In this document: in pieces, positions 44,229 to 51,956 of the stretch
How positions within the stretch are numbered: position 1 is the stretch's first letter
Layout of the letters: every line of letters starts with the position of its first letter
Source of the DNA: Duganella sp. CF458
GTDB lineage: Bacteria > Pseudomonadota > Gammaproteobacteria > Burkholderiales > Burkholderiaceae_D
DNA length: 64,000 nucleotides
Direction: 5' to 3'
NCBI RefSeq assembly: GCF_900113115.1
Contig: NZ_FOOF01000003.1
Coordinates: 310,001-374,000 of the forward strand
Position numbers and translations under genes: made by a program
Notes under the pieces: model-generated
What the model was told of the DNA's origin: nothing
What the model saw: only the letters and a program-made list of their open reading frames with translations
Databases searched by the model: none

Positions 44229-44783
44229 TCAGGGAAAGCGCAGGCGCCAGGGCCGCGCCAGGCGCAGGGGATTGAGCTCCACCACCAGGGCGCAGCGCGA
44301 CCAGCCGGCAGCGGCAAACGCATTCAGGGACGGGTGGTTGTTATGCCACACCCGCGCAAACAGGCAGTCGAAACCGCGCGCCGTCATGTCGGCGCCCGAG
44401 GCGGCAATCAAGGCCGGCGCCACCTTGCGTCCGCGCATGGCCGGCGACGTGATGATCTGCACCAGCTTGGCCTGCTTGTCCTGCAGGGGCCAGAAACCGC
44501 GCGGGCGGTAGCGTTCGCCGTACCAGTAAAAGCACAGGCCGACGATCTGGCCGGCATCGCGGCAGGCATACGCGCAGGCGCCCTCGCCGGCGTAAAAAGC
44601 CTGTGCGCGCAGTTCCGGGTCGGCGCAAGCCTCGATCTCGGCGCGCTGCACCGGGCCGATGTCAAACGCGGCCGCCTGCGGCGGAAGCGGCGCGGGCCCG
44701 GCCGCCGCACTGCGCCGCAGTATGCGATAGATGGAATAGTCGCCCAGCATGGCGCGCGCCAATTGCTTGAGCAGGGCCTTCAT
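44229..44783 (-). CDS. GNAT family N-acetyltransferase
   Basis: A 184-residue protein that starts at ATG 44783, overlapping the stop of the gene upstream by four bases; the longer frame before it is a shadow. The acetyl-CoA-binding core reads LVQIITSPAMRGRKVAPALIAASGADMTARGFDCLFARVWHNNHPSLNAFAAAGW, the normal strand 4-helix 3 and strand 5 pattern of GNATs. The N-terminal 60 residues are less conserved. It is the third gene of the operon deacetylase - BioF2-like acyltransferase - GNAT. A modified amino sugar or aminoacyl group is the likely acceptor, by context only. Confidence 0.82.
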   Translation of the reverse strand: MKALLKQLARAMLGDYSIYRILRRSAAAGPAPLPPQAAAFDIGPVQRAEIEACADPELRAQAFYAGEGACAYACRDAGQIVGLCFYWYGERYRPRGFWPLQDKQAKLVQIITSPAMRGRKVAPALIAASGADMTARGFDCLFARVWHNNHPSLNAFAAAGWSRCALVVELNPLRLARPWRLRFP

Positions 44784-45730
44784 ACTGCAGCGACCCGGCC
44801 GAAGCGCAACATGCGCTTCAGGCGCGCTTTCAGGCCGAAACGCTCGACCACGCGGCCCAGCCACCCGGACAGCAGGTTCATGGCGAAGTGCGCGCGCAGC
44901 AGCAGGCTGTTGCGCAGGCTGCGCCGCACCAGGAAGACGTTTGCGCACAGGCGCTGCTCGGTGGCGAACAGCCGCTTGTGTTCGGTCTCCCCCTCGGTGA
45001 AGTCGAAGTAGTGGAACTTGCCTTCGTTGAACAGGTCTTCCAGCGCCAGCCATTGCAGCACGGTGCCGACCGACAGCTTCATGTACTCCGGGTCATAGCC
45101 TTGGTAGGAATAGCTCAGCACGCCATCGCTGGCGGGGCAGAACAGATAAGACACCGCCCGCTCGCCGTCGAACAGCAGATAGGCGCGCGCCTGGTCGTCG
45201 GCCGCCCAGTTGCGGGCCTGCTGGCGGAACGAGGCGCTGGATGGCAAGCCGGCGTCCAGCAGCCGGTCCTGGTAGGTGCGCCGCGACAGCGGCACGGCCA
45301 GTTGCAGGAAGGCGTCGATTTCATCCGGGGTGCGATAGCTTTGCCAGCGCAGCTCGCCGCCCGTCTGTTCGGCGAATTTGCGGACCTTGCGCACGATGGT
45401 GGCGCGGGTCTTGGACGAAAACTTGGCCTGGTAGGCCGCAAAGCCCATGCCCAGGTCGATGAAACAATGACGGTAATGCTGCGGCACGTAACACAGGTAG
45501 TCGCCGGCCGTCCGGAACGGCAGTGCCTGCTCCTCCAAGGGAACACCGCGCTCGACAAAGCCCTGGCTGCCTGGCAGCAGCTCGTGCACCGGGGCCTGCA
45601 TCGCTTGCGCGCGGCGTACCGGGGCACCCAGCTTTTCCGGCCGAACTTGCAGCGGCAATGCCCAGCTGCCCAGGGTCAGGTCGCTGAGCTGGAAGCGGAA
45701 CGGCACCTGGCGCAATTCCCAGCGGCTCAT
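44780..45730 (-). CDS. FemAB/BioF2-like GNAT acyltransferase
   Basis: A 316-residue protein of the BioF2-like acetyltransferase family (PF13480 type). It has FSSKTRATIVRKVRKFAEQ, typical of the helix before the second GNAT lobe. Next come ARAYLLFDGERAVSYLFCPASDGVLSYSYQGYDPEYMKLSVGTVLQW and FDFTEGETEHKRLFATEQ. These proteins are common in exosortase loci. They may transfer aminoacyl or acyl groups to sugars or lipids, as FemAB does for peptidoglycan. It overlaps the deacetylase start and the GNAT gene by four bases on each side, so the three products probably act in sequence. Confidence 0.87.
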   Translation of the reverse strand: MSRWELRQVPFRFQLSDLTLGSWALPLQVRPEKLGAPVRRAQAMQAPVHELLPGSQGFVERGVPLEEQALPFRTAGDYLCYVPQHYRHCFIDLGMGFAAYQAKFSSKTRATIVRKVRKFAEQTGGELRWQSYRTPDEIDAFLQLAVPLSRRTYQDRLLDAGLPSSASFRQQARNWAADDQARAYLLFDGERAVSYLFCPASDGVLSYSYQGYDPEYMKLSVGTVLQWLALEDLFNEGKFHYFDFTEGETEHKRLFATEQRLCANVFLVRRSLRNSLLLRAHFAMNLLSGWLGRVVERFGLKARLKRMLRFGRVAAV

Positions 45731-46689
45731 CCATACCTCCGGCGATAAGCCTGCTCCAGCATGCGCATGCCTGTGCGGTGCAATGGCGAACTGAGCGGCC
45801 CGTGCTGGACGCCGGGCGCGGTTTGCTGGCGGCCGGCAAAGCCACCGGTGCGGAAGCAGTCGCTGCGCTGCTCCAGCAAACGGGACAGGCGGCGGAAACG
45901 CTGCACCACGACCGGATCGCTGCGGGTCTTGGCTGTGTTTAACATTTCAAAGCCATGCGACAGCAGGACGAAGGCTTGCCGGCCCTGCTCCAGCGATTGC
46001 CACAGCAAGCCTTCCAACTCGGCTGACGAGCAGGACGTCAATTGCGCGTGACGCAGGCCGCGACCATCGCGGTAGACGGTCATCGGATACTCGGTCACGC
46101 CGTCGCAATTGGCCGGGTCGGTCATCAGGGTGCCGGGCATGACGCCGCTGTCGGGGCCCATCAAGGTAGCGTTGTAACTGCTGTCGAACGGCAGGCCATT
46201 GGCCACCAGCGCATGCAGGCTATCGCGGTTGAAGCCGAAACTGCCGGCCCGGAAAGCATTCACGTTCGTGGCCCCGGCCTGCTCCAGCATGGCCTTGCCC
46301 TTGCGTATCAGGATGGTTTGCTCGTCCAGCGAGAAATAGCGCAGGTGCTGGCGTTTTCCCGCCGCCACATTCGACAACAGCGGCTCGCGTGCCTCGTCCA
46401 CCCACTCGGTATGCAGGTGCAACTGCACCTCATGTCCAGCCGCCTCGATCATGCCGACAATCTCTGCCAACGGCTGCGGCCCGAAACGGGCGGCGAACAG
46501 CGGTTCGACGAAGAACACGCCCTTCAAGCCATGGTCGGACAGTACCTTGAGTTGGTAAGGCAAGCCATAGTCGCCACCGGCCGTGGGGCCATGGATGTAG
46601 CGACGGAAAGCGTCCGGGAAGCGGGCATCGATATCCGTCCAACCACCGCACCAGATCTCCACATCGACAGTAATCAAGACATCCAGCAT
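45727..46689 (-). CDS. Polysaccharide deacetylase-family protein
   Basis: A 320-residue cytosolic protein of the NodB-like deacetylase fold. Motif 1 is LITVDVEIW (TVD.E in place of TFDDG); motif 2 is HEVQLHLHTEW, with the metal-binding His residues; LLSHGFEM supplies the later His. There is no signal peptide. Such TVD-E forms occur in exopolysaccharide clusters, sometimes named WalW-like, and remove N-acetyl groups or act on precursors. It leads the operon deacetylase - FemAB-like - GNAT. De-N-acetylation followed by new N-acylation of the freed amine is an attractive reading. Its promoter lies in the 175 bases between it and the tRNA gene. Confidence 0.87.
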   Translation of the reverse strand: MLDVLITVDVEIWCGGWTDIDARFPDAFRRYIHGPTAGGDYGLPYQLKVLSDHGLKGVFFVEPLFAARFGPQPLAEIVGMIEAAGHEVQLHLHTEWVDEAREPLLSNVAAGKRQHLRYFSLDEQTILIRKGKAMLEQAGATNVNAFRAGSFGFNRDSLHALVANGLPFDSSYNATLMGPDSGVMPGTLMTDPANCDGVTEYPMTVYRDGRGLRHAQLTSCSSAELEGLLWQSLEQGRQAFVLLSHGFEMLNTAKTRSDPVVVQRFRRLSRLLEQRSDCFRTGGFAGRQQTAPGVQHGPLSSPLHRTGMRMLEQAYRRRYG

Positions 46690-46864
46690 GCTTGCGCCAA
46701 CCCTGGGTTAACAAAATTTACATAATATTAACGATTGGCCAAGGCCGACGCAACCGAAGCGTGAAACTTTGGAACAATCCGGTTGAAGCGGTCGGCGACG
46801 CAAGGGATGCGAACTCGGCCCGAACGGCGTCGATGAATAAATAAGGGGGAAGACGTAAGGAATG

Positions 46865-46940
46865 TGGCGCGGCTGGCGGGGATCGAACCCACGACCCTCG
46901 GCTTCGGAGGCCGATACTCTATCCACTGAGCTACAGCCGC
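46865..46940 (-). tRNA. tRNA-Arg (anticodon CCG)
   Basis: The 76-nt gene on the minus strand folds as a full cloverleaf. Acceptor arms are GCGGCTG and CAGCCGC; the anticodon stem TCGGC/GCCGA encloses the loop CTCCGAA, so the anticodon is CCG. The T loop is TTCGATC. The discriminator G and the 3' CCA are encoded. It marks the border between the polysaccharide locus and the following cell-envelope genes. I see no integrase or attachment repeat at it. Confidence 0.96.
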
Positions 46941-47005
46941 TTTGCTGATGCTGAAGAGACACGAAGGATAGCCGGAAATCCATTCCATAGCTAGGGGTTT
47001 CCGTC

Positions 47006-47011
47006 TATAAT
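47006..47011 (+). promoter_or_regulatory. Possible -10 box of the cytochrome c gene
   Basis: A perfect TATAAT lies 83 bases upstream of the cytochrome c start in an AT-rich gap. The sequence 17 bases before it (TTCCAT) is a poor -35, so the call is tentative. Confidence 0.35.
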
Positions 47012-47093
47012 CGCAGGTTTGACGAGGGCCCGGCATAAAAAATGCCAAACAGATAACCCTCCAACAGCTTCGAAAAACTGTCCTAAGGAAATC

Positions 47094-47636
47094 ATGAGCC
47101 ACGAATCCGCTATCAGAACGCCTAAGCAGCTGGTCGCTGCCGTTGTAGGTTTCTTCGCTGTTACCATCATTGGCATCGTTTTGCTGGTGCAGTTTGTGAC
47201 CCAGGAAAAACTGACTGGCGCGGGTTCTGAAAGCCAAAGTGCGGAAGCGGTTGCTGCTCGTCTGAAGCCTGTTGCGGATACCGGCTTCACCCTGAAGGAC
47301 GTGAACGCTCCTAAAGTACTGCAGGCCGGCGAAGCGGTGTATACCGCTACTTGCGCGGCTTGCCACAGCTCCGGCGCTGCTGGTGCTCCTAAAGTTGGCG
47401 ATAACGCCGCTTGGGGTGCTCGTATTGCTCAGGGTTACGACACGGTTGTGAAGCACGCTATCGAAGGCCTGAAGGCGATGCCTGCCAAGGGCGGCAACCC
47501 GGATCTGGATGATGTGGAAGTGGCTCGCGCTGTCGTGTTCATGGCGAATAAGTCTGGCGGCAAGTTCAAGGAGCCTGAGGTTAAGCAGGCTGCTCCGGCT
47601 GCCGAGGCGCCGGCTGTGGAGCCGAACAAGGGCTGA
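47094..47636 (+). CDS. Membrane-anchored cytochrome c5-like monohaem protein
   Basis: A 180-residue protein that starts at ATG 47094 with AAGGA upstream. One N-terminal membrane helix (residues about 12-34) is followed by a linker and a class I cytochrome c domain. The haem site is CAACH at residues 87-91 and the distal Met is in LKAMPAKGG. The tail is Ala/Pro/Glu-rich. Such proteins carry electrons between the bc1 complex and terminal oxidases on the periplasmic face. The codon choice looks less GC-biased than in the neighbouring polysaccharide genes (many GCT and CCT codons), as for a highly expressed housekeeping gene. A strong terminator follows. Confidence 0.92.
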   Translation: MSHESAIRTPKQLVAAVVGFFAVTIIGIVLLVQFVTQEKLTGAGSESQSAEAVAARLKPVADTGFTLKDVNAPKVLQAGEAVYTATCAACHSSGAAGAPKVGDNAAWGARIAQGYDTVVKHAIEGLKAMPAKGGNPDLDDVEVARAVVFMANKSGGKFKEPEVKQAAPAAEAPAVEPNKG

Positions 47637-47651
47637 TAACTCGCCGCGTAT

Positions 47652-47686
47652 AAAAAAACCGCTCGATTTCGAGCGGTTTTTTTTTT
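47652..47686. terminator. Bidirectional intrinsic terminator
   Basis: CCGCTCGA (47659-47666) pairs with TCGAGCGG (47669-47676) around TT. The stem is flanked by seven A on the left and ten T on the right, so it can end transcription from the cytochrome c gene rightward and from the M13 gene leftward. Confidence 0.92.
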
Positions 47687-47698
47687 GCCTTTCCAGAA

Positions 47699-47735
47699 CC
47701 GGTAAACCGGTGTCTGACCCGCAGGGTCAGACACC
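47699..47735. repeat. Inverted-repeat element, copy 1
   Basis: CCGGTAAACCGG (47699-47710) is followed by perfect 12-bp arms GGTGTCTGACCC and GGGTCAGACACC around GCA. A second copy of the whole design is at 49778-49814. In that copy the central T/A pair of the stem is swapped to A/T, so the pairing is kept. Each copy lies just past the stop of an M13 peptidase gene. Confidence 0.8.
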
Positions 47736-47747
47736 GCACTGGCGGTA

Positions 47748-49760
47748 TTACCAGATGATCACGCGGTCTTTCGGCGCCAGGTACATCTTGTCGCCTTTCT
47801 TCACACCGAACGCGTCGTAGAAGCCTGGCTGGTTGCGCAGGGTGCCGTTGGCGCGGAATTCTTCGGGTGAGTGCGGGTCGGTGGTGACCTGGCGGATCAG
47901 CGCCGCTTCACGCGACTTGGCGCGCCATGCTTGCGCCCAGCCTTGGTAGAAGCGCTGCTCGCCATTAAAGCCGTCAATCACCGGCGCCGGCTTGCCGCCC
48001 AGCGACAGCTTGTAGGCCTTGAAGGCGATCGCCAGGCCGGAGTTGTCGGCGATGTTCTCGCCCAGCGTCAGCTCGCCATTGACCTTGTAGCCCTTGACCG
48101 GGCTGAAGGCGTTGTACTGCTTGACCAGCATCTGCGTCTTGGCCTTGAAGTTGACGTGATCGCGCTTGGTCCACCAGTCGCGCAGGTTGCCGTCGCCGTC
48201 GTACTGTGCGCCCTGGTCGTCAAAGCCGTGCGAGATCTCGTGGCCGATCACGGCGCCGATCGCGCCGTAGTTGACCGCGTCGTCGGCGTTGGCGTCGAAG
48301 AACGGCGGCTGCAGGATGGCGGCCGGGAAGACGATCTCGTTCAGCTCCGGGTTGTAGTAGGCGTTGACGGTTTGCGGCGTCATGCCCCATTCGTCGCGAT
48401 CGATCGGCTTGCCCAGCTTGTCCAGTTCCTTTTGCACCGCAAACTCGGTGGCGCGGGTCACATTGCCGACCAGGTCGTTGCGGTCGATGGTCAGCGCGCT
48501 GTAGTCGCGCCATTTGTTCGGGTAGCCGATTTTCGGCGTGAACTTGGCCAGCTTGGTTTGCGCTTCCGTCTTGGTCTTGGCACTCATCCAAGGGAGCTTG
48601 TCGATGCTGTCCTTGTAGGCTGCCAGCAGGTTCTTCACCAGCTCTTCCATGCGCGCCTTGTTGGCTGCCGGGAAGTGCTGCTCGACGTAGACCTTGCCGA
48701 TGCTTTCGCCCAGCGCGTCCTCGGTGGCGGATACGCCGCGCTTCCAGCGTGGGCGCATTTCAGTGGCGCCGCCCAGTTGCTTGCCGTAGAACTCGAAATT
48801 GGTTTCGACGAAGGCCTTGGACAGGTATGGCGCGTTGTGGCGGATCACGTTCCAGGCCAAGTATGGCTTGAGGGTCTCGAGCGGCGTTTCGGCCAGCAGC
48901 TTGTCCAGCGCTTTCAGGTAGCTTGGCTGGCTGACGATCACGTAGTCGACTTTACCAGCAATGCCCAGGCCATGCAGGTAGGCGTTCCAGTCATAGCCCG
49001 GCATCAGTCCACCCAGCTTGGCGACCGGTACCTTGTTGTAGGCCTTGACCGGGTCGCGCAGCTCGACTTTGCTCCAGTGCAGTTGTGCGATCTTGGTTTC
49101 GAAGGCGACGATAGCCTTGGCGTTCGCGGCGGCATTGGCGTCGCCGGCCAGCGCCAGCATTTTCTCGACGGTGGCCTGGTACTTGGCCAACGTCTCGGCC
49201 ATCTTGGCGTCGTCTTTTTTCAGGTAGTAGTCGCGGTCCGGCATGCCCAGGCCGGACTGCACGAAGTCGACCACGTATTTGGTGGAATCCTTGTTGTCCT
49301 GGTGGATGCCCAGGTCGATCGGCGCCGCGAGGTTGCGGCGGTTGTGGTACGCGAACAGGGCCGGCAACTGCTTCTTGTCGCTCAGGGCAGCGATGCGGGC
49401 CAACTCGGCCTGGATCGGGGCGACGCCCAGTTGCTCCAAGCGCGCTTCGTCCATGAAGGCGGCGTAGAAGTCGCCGATGCGCTTCTTGTCGGCCGTGTCG
49501 GCGCTTTGCGCGGCGTCTTCGATGATCTTGCGCAGTTGCGGCTGGATGTCTTCGAACAGCTTTTCGAACACGCCCCAGCTCGACATCTCGGCCGGGATTT
49601 CGGCGGTGGCGAGCCATTTACCGTTCAGGTGCTTGAAGAAGTCGTCTTGTGCGCGGACAGCAGGGTCGACGTATTGCAGTTCGATGCCGGAAATTTCGGC
49701 GGCGCCGGCAACGGTGGCCAGCAGCGCCGCGGCAGCGGCGGCGATCAGGTGTTTTTTCAT
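47748..49760 (-). CDS. M13 family metallopeptidase (neprilysin-like), paralogue 1
   Basis: A 670-residue secreted peptidase with a signal peptide (MKKHLIAAAAAALLATVAGA) and AAAGGA before the ATG. The zinc site is HEISH at residues 507-511 (HExxH); the third ligand is the Glu of ELTLGENIADNSG. NAYYNPELNEIVFPAAILQPPFF is the substrate-binding block. The C-terminus ends IIW, in the position of the CxxW of neprilysin. Such enzymes cut short peptides in the periplasm. It is the third of three tandem M13 genes and is separated from the second by 61 bases that hold only an inverted repeat. Confidence 0.95.
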   Translation of the reverse strand: MKKHLIAAAAAALLATVAGAAEISGIELQYVDPAVRAQDDFFKHLNGKWLATAEIPAEMSSWGVFEKLFEDIQPQLRKIIEDAAQSADTADKKRIGDFYAAFMDEARLEQLGVAPIQAELARIAALSDKKQLPALFAYHNRRNLAAPIDLGIHQDNKDSTKYVVDFVQSGLGMPDRDYYLKKDDAKMAETLAKYQATVEKMLALAGDANAAANAKAIVAFETKIAQLHWSKVELRDPVKAYNKVPVAKLGGLMPGYDWNAYLHGLGIAGKVDYVIVSQPSYLKALDKLLAETPLETLKPYLAWNVIRHNAPYLSKAFVETNFEFYGKQLGGATEMRPRWKRGVSATEDALGESIGKVYVEQHFPAANKARMEELVKNLLAAYKDSIDKLPWMSAKTKTEAQTKLAKFTPKIGYPNKWRDYSALTIDRNDLVGNVTRATEFAVQKELDKLGKPIDRDEWGMTPQTVNAYYNPELNEIVFPAAILQPPFFDANADDAVNYGAIGAVIGHEISHGFDDQGAQYDGDGNLRDWWTKRDHVNFKAKTQMLVKQYNAFSPVKGYKVNGELTLGENIADNSGLAIAFKAYKLSLGGKPAPVIDGFNGEQRFYQGWAQAWRAKSREAALIRQVTTDPHSPEEFRANGTLRNQPGFYDAFGVKKGDKMYLAPKDRVIIW

Positions 49761-49777
49761 TTCGGGGTCCTTTGGAG

Positions 49778-49814
49778 CCGGTAAACCGGTGTCAGACCCG
49801 CAGGGTCTGACACC
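49778..49814. repeat. Inverted-repeat element, copy 2
   Basis: CCGGTAAACCGG (49778-49789), then 12-bp arms GGTGTCAGACCC and GGGTCTGACACC around GCA. It fills most of the gap between the M13 genes. No T run follows, so it may act as an mRNA stem rather than a terminator. Compare the copy at 47699-47735. Confidence 0.8.
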
Positions 49815-49821
49815 TGACTTT

Positions 49822-51849
49822 TTACCAGATGATGGCGCGGTCTTTCGGGGCCAGGTACAGCTTGTCGCCGTCCTTCAGGCCGAACGCGTCGTAGAAGCCT
49901 GGCTGGTTGCGCAGGGTGCCGTTGGTGCGGAACGGGCCCGGCGAGTGCGGGTCGGCCTTGACGCGCGAGATCAGCGCCGCGTCGCGGTACTTGGTGCGCC
50001 ACACTTGGGCCCAGCCCATGTAGAAGCGCTGGTCGCCGCTGAAGCCGTCGATCACTGGAGCCTTCTTGCCCTTCAGCGACAGCTTGTAGGCTTTGTAGGC
50101 TACGGCCAGGCCGGAGTTGTCGCCGATGTTCTCGCCCAGCGTCAGCTCGCCATTGACCTTGTAGCCTGGCAGCGCTTCGAATTCGCCGTACTGCTTGACC
50201 AGGATGCCGGTGCGCTCCTTGAAACGCTTGCCGTCTTCCTCGGTCCACCAGTTGCGCAGGTTGCCGTCGCCATCGAACTGGGAACCCTGGTCGTCGAAGC
50301 CGTGCGAGATTTCGTGGCCGATCACGGCGCCGATGCCGCCGTAGTTGACCGCGTCGTCCGCCTTCATGTCAAAGAACGGCGGCTGCAGGATAGCGGCCGG
50401 GAACACGATCTCGTTCATCTCCGGGTTGTAGTAAGCATTGATCTGCTGCGGTGGCATCAGCCATTCGTCGCGATCAATCGCCTTGCCCAGCTTGTTGATA
50501 TTGCGTTCATGTTCGAACTGGCTCGAGCGGATCACGTTGCCCACCAGGTCGTCGCGCTTGATTTCCAGCGCGCTGTAGTCGCGCCACTTGTTCGGGTAGC
50601 CGATCTTGGTGGTGAACTTGGCCAGCTTGGCGTGGGCTTCCTTGCGGGTCGCAGGGCCCATCCACTCCAGGGTGTCGATGCTCTGGTTGAAGGCTTGCAG
50701 CAGGTTCTTCACCAGCTTTTCCATGCGGGCCTTGGCTTCCGGCGGGAAGTGCTTGGCCACGTACAGCTTGCCGACCGCTTCGCCCATCGAGCTTTCGGTC
50801 AGGGACACCGCGCGCTTCCAGCGTGGGCGCAATTCAGTGGCGCCGCTCAGGGTGGTGCCGTAGAAGGAGAAGTTCTCGTCGACGAAGGCTTTGGACAGCT
50901 CTGGCGAGAGGGTCGCCAGCAAGCGGTAGTCCATATAGGCCTTCCAGTCTTCCATCGACACGTCGGCGATCACCTTGTCCAGCGCCTGCAGGTAGGTCGG
51001 CTGGCTGACGATCACGTCTTTCACCTTGCCTTTGATATGCACGCCCTCGAACCAGGTGTCGAAGTCGAAGCCGGGCATCAGCTCTTTCAGCTTGGCGATC
51101 TCGTACTTGTTGTAGGCCCTGACAGGATCGCGCAGCTCGACCTTGGTCCACTGGATCTCGGCGATGCGCGTTTCGACGTTGACCACGGCCTTTGCGGTGG
51201 CGGCGGCGTTCTTGTCGCCGGCCAGCGCCATCATCTTGGCCACGTGGGTTTCGAACTTGGCCAGGGTATCGGCCAGCTTGGCGTCGTCTTTCTTCAGGTA
51301 GTAGTCGCGGTCAGGCATCGACAGGCCGGACTGGGACAGGTCGGCCACATAACGGGTCGAGTCCTTGTTGTCCTGGTGGATGCCGACGTCGAACGGGCTG
51401 CTCACGCCCATGCGCGAGAAGTGTGCGAACTGGGCGGCCAGTTGCTTCTTGTCGTTCAGGGCGGCGATGCGGGCGCGCTCGCCGGCCAGCGGGGTGATGC
51501 CCAGCTGCTCGGCGCGGGCTTCGTCCATCATGGCGGCGTACATATCGCCGACGCGCTTGGCATCGGCGTTGCCGCCTTTGGCGGCGGCTTCTTCGATCAG
51601 GGTGCGCAGTTGCGCCTGGACGGTGTCGGACAGTTGCACGAAGGTGCCCCAGGTGGAACGCTCGGCCGGGATTTCGGTGTTCTTCAGCCAGGTACCGTTC
51701 TGGTGCTGGTAGAAGTCATCCTGGGCACGGACAGCTTTGTCCATGTTGGCGGCTTCGATGCCGGATTTTTGTGCTGGCTTGCCGGCCGCGATGGCGGCAT
51801 TGGCAGCGAAGAGGCCGATGATGACGGCGCTCAGGATCTTGCGTTTCAA
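49822..51849 (-). CDS. M13 family metallopeptidase, paralogue 2
   Basis: A 675-residue secreted peptidase. The start is TTG 51849, chosen because a strong AGGAGGG lies 5 bases before it and the reading begins with a signal peptide (KRKILSAVIIGLFAANAAIA). HEISH is at residues 512-516 and ELTLGENIGDNSG supplies the third zinc ligand. NAYYNPEMNEIVFPAAILQPPFF is as in paralogue 1. It resembles paralogue 1 closely over the whole length. A terminator upstream (51917-51942) ends paralogue 3, so it probably has its own promoter in the 67 bases between. Substrate unknown. Confidence 0.95.
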   Translation of the reverse strand: MKRKILSAVIIGLFAANAAIAAGKPAQKSGIEAANMDKAVRAQDDFYQHQNGTWLKNTEIPAERSTWGTFVQLSDTVQAQLRTLIEEAAAKGGNADAKRVGDMYAAMMDEARAEQLGITPLAGERARIAALNDKKQLAAQFAHFSRMGVSSPFDVGIHQDNKDSTRYVADLSQSGLSMPDRDYYLKKDDAKLADTLAKFETHVAKMMALAGDKNAAATAKAVVNVETRIAEIQWTKVELRDPVRAYNKYEIAKLKELMPGFDFDTWFEGVHIKGKVKDVIVSQPTYLQALDKVIADVSMEDWKAYMDYRLLATLSPELSKAFVDENFSFYGTTLSGATELRPRWKRAVSLTESSMGEAVGKLYVAKHFPPEAKARMEKLVKNLLQAFNQSIDTLEWMGPATRKEAHAKLAKFTTKIGYPNKWRDYSALEIKRDDLVGNVIRSSQFEHERNINKLGKAIDRDEWLMPPQQINAYYNPEMNEIVFPAAILQPPFFDMKADDAVNYGGIGAVIGHEISHGFDDQGSQFDGDGNLRNWWTEEDGKRFKERTGILVKQYGEFEALPGYKVNGELTLGENIGDNSGLAVAYKAYKLSLKGKKAPVIDGFSGDQRFYMGWAQVWRTKYRDAALISRVKADPHSPGPFRTNGTLRNQPGFYDAFGLKDGDKLYLAPKDRAIIW

Positions 51850-51916
51850 GGTTACCCTCCTAGGTAGATGTGACGGTATCGCGCGACTCTAGCACGCCAG
51901 GATGAAACGTTAAAAG

Positions 51917-51942
51917 AAAAGCCACGCTGTAGCGTGGCTTTT
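51917..51942 (-). terminator. Intrinsic terminator after M13 paralogue 3
   Basis: Perfect arms AAAAGCCACGCT (51917-51928) and AGCGTGGCTTTT (51931-51942) around GT. Read leftward, the stem ends in a T-rich run, so it terminates the receptor/peptidase transcript. It separates that unit from the next M13 gene. Confidence 0.88.
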
Positions 51943-51956
51943 TAGCAAAACAATGC

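Noticed and set aside
46708..46983. Small minus-strand frames across the tRNA gene
   Set aside because: They read through the tRNA-Arg cloverleaf and have no coding features.
47871..49784. Long plus-strand frame opposite M13 paralogue 1, and similar ones opposite paralogues 2 and 3
   Set aside because: Antisense shadows of conserved peptidase genes with no initiation signal.
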